Shown here piece after piece: positions 5,102 to 5,219 of a DNA stretch of 5,219 bases. Where the stretch lies: assembly GCA_016875155.1 (NCBI GenBank), contig VGSD01000240.1:1-5219 (forward strand). The letters run 5' to 3'. This DNA comes from Deltaproteobacteria bacterium (lineage in GTDB: Bacteria; Desulfobacterota; BSN033; UBA1163). The position numbers and the translations under genes are program-made. The notes below the pieces were generated by a model that saw only the letters and a list, made by a program, of their open reading frames with translations, was not told the DNA's origin and did not search any database. Numbering within the stretch: position 1 is the first letter of the stretch; every line of letters starts with the position of its first letter.

Positions 5102-5219
5102 TTACAAGAGTCTGAAAGCGTCTCCAGCAGGTCTGTTTAATGTATCGCTAAGGAAATCGAACCATACCTTCTGGAGCGCTATTCTCCGCCGGGGAATGAT
5201 CGTAACAGGTGCAAATCGG
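5102..5219 (-). CDS. Possible 3' end of an unidentified minus-strand gene
   Basis: One minus-strand frame is open from the window edge for 38 codons and ends in TAA at 5104-5102. Its peptide includes VTIIPRRRIALQKVWFDF followed by LSDTLNRPAGDAFRLL, which reads like a natural globular C-terminus. A frame this short stays open by chance fairly often, and one plus-strand frame here is also open, though it has no usual start except near the window edge. No family is recognised. If real, it converges on the radical SAM operon with the palindromic element between them. Confidence 0.4.
   Translation of the reverse strand, partial: RFAPVTIIPRRRIALQKVWFDFLSDTLNRPAGDAFRLL

Overview
The window looks like a piece of chromosome from an anaerobic or microaerophilic bacterium of moderate GC content. 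The style of the proteins and of the GC-rich palindromic intergenic repeat suggests the Desulfobacterota/Nitrospirota neighbourhood. This placement is impressionistic: no rRNA or other phylogenetic marker is present and no search was possible.

Layout: (1) Bases 1-1125 hold the 3' part of a gatB-type gene (tRNA amidotransferase subunit B), cut by the left window edge and unusual in several conserved blocks. (2) A 13-bp perfect hairpin at 1160-1188, usable from both sides, separates it from (3) a convergent Fe/Mn-family superoxide dismutase on the minus strand (1216-1794). That gene has a strong Shine-Dalgarno, a good sigma70-type promoter and a perfect inverted repeat over the -10/start region that looks like an operator. 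(4) About 300 bases follow without a gene (1795-2098). Next to the sod control region they hold a segment rich in short palindromes, then a possible promoter for the next operon. (5) A two-gene plus-strand operon: a peptidase-U32-like protein (2099-3373) with two groups of cysteines, then, 4 bases on, a BchE-type B12-binding-fold radical SAM protein (3378-4883). (6) The right intergenic region holds a MITE-like element made of three hairpins inside terminal inverted repeats (4941-5052, perhaps 4926-5067). (7) The last 118 bases may hold the 3' end of another minus-strand gene.

How the genes might work together: the tightly coupled U32 plus B12-radical SAM pair is the most interesting content. 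Characterised U32 proteins (UbiU/UbiV, RlhA, TrhP) support oxygen-independent hydroxylations, and BchE inserts oxygen without O2 using a [4Fe-4S] cluster, SAM and cobalamin. A shared anaerobic oxidation or hydroxylation step on an unknown substrate is therefore a reasonable hypothesis, but nothing in the sequence names the substrate. The SOD would protect oxygen-labile Fe-S enzymes in general; it has its own promoter and need not be functionally linked.
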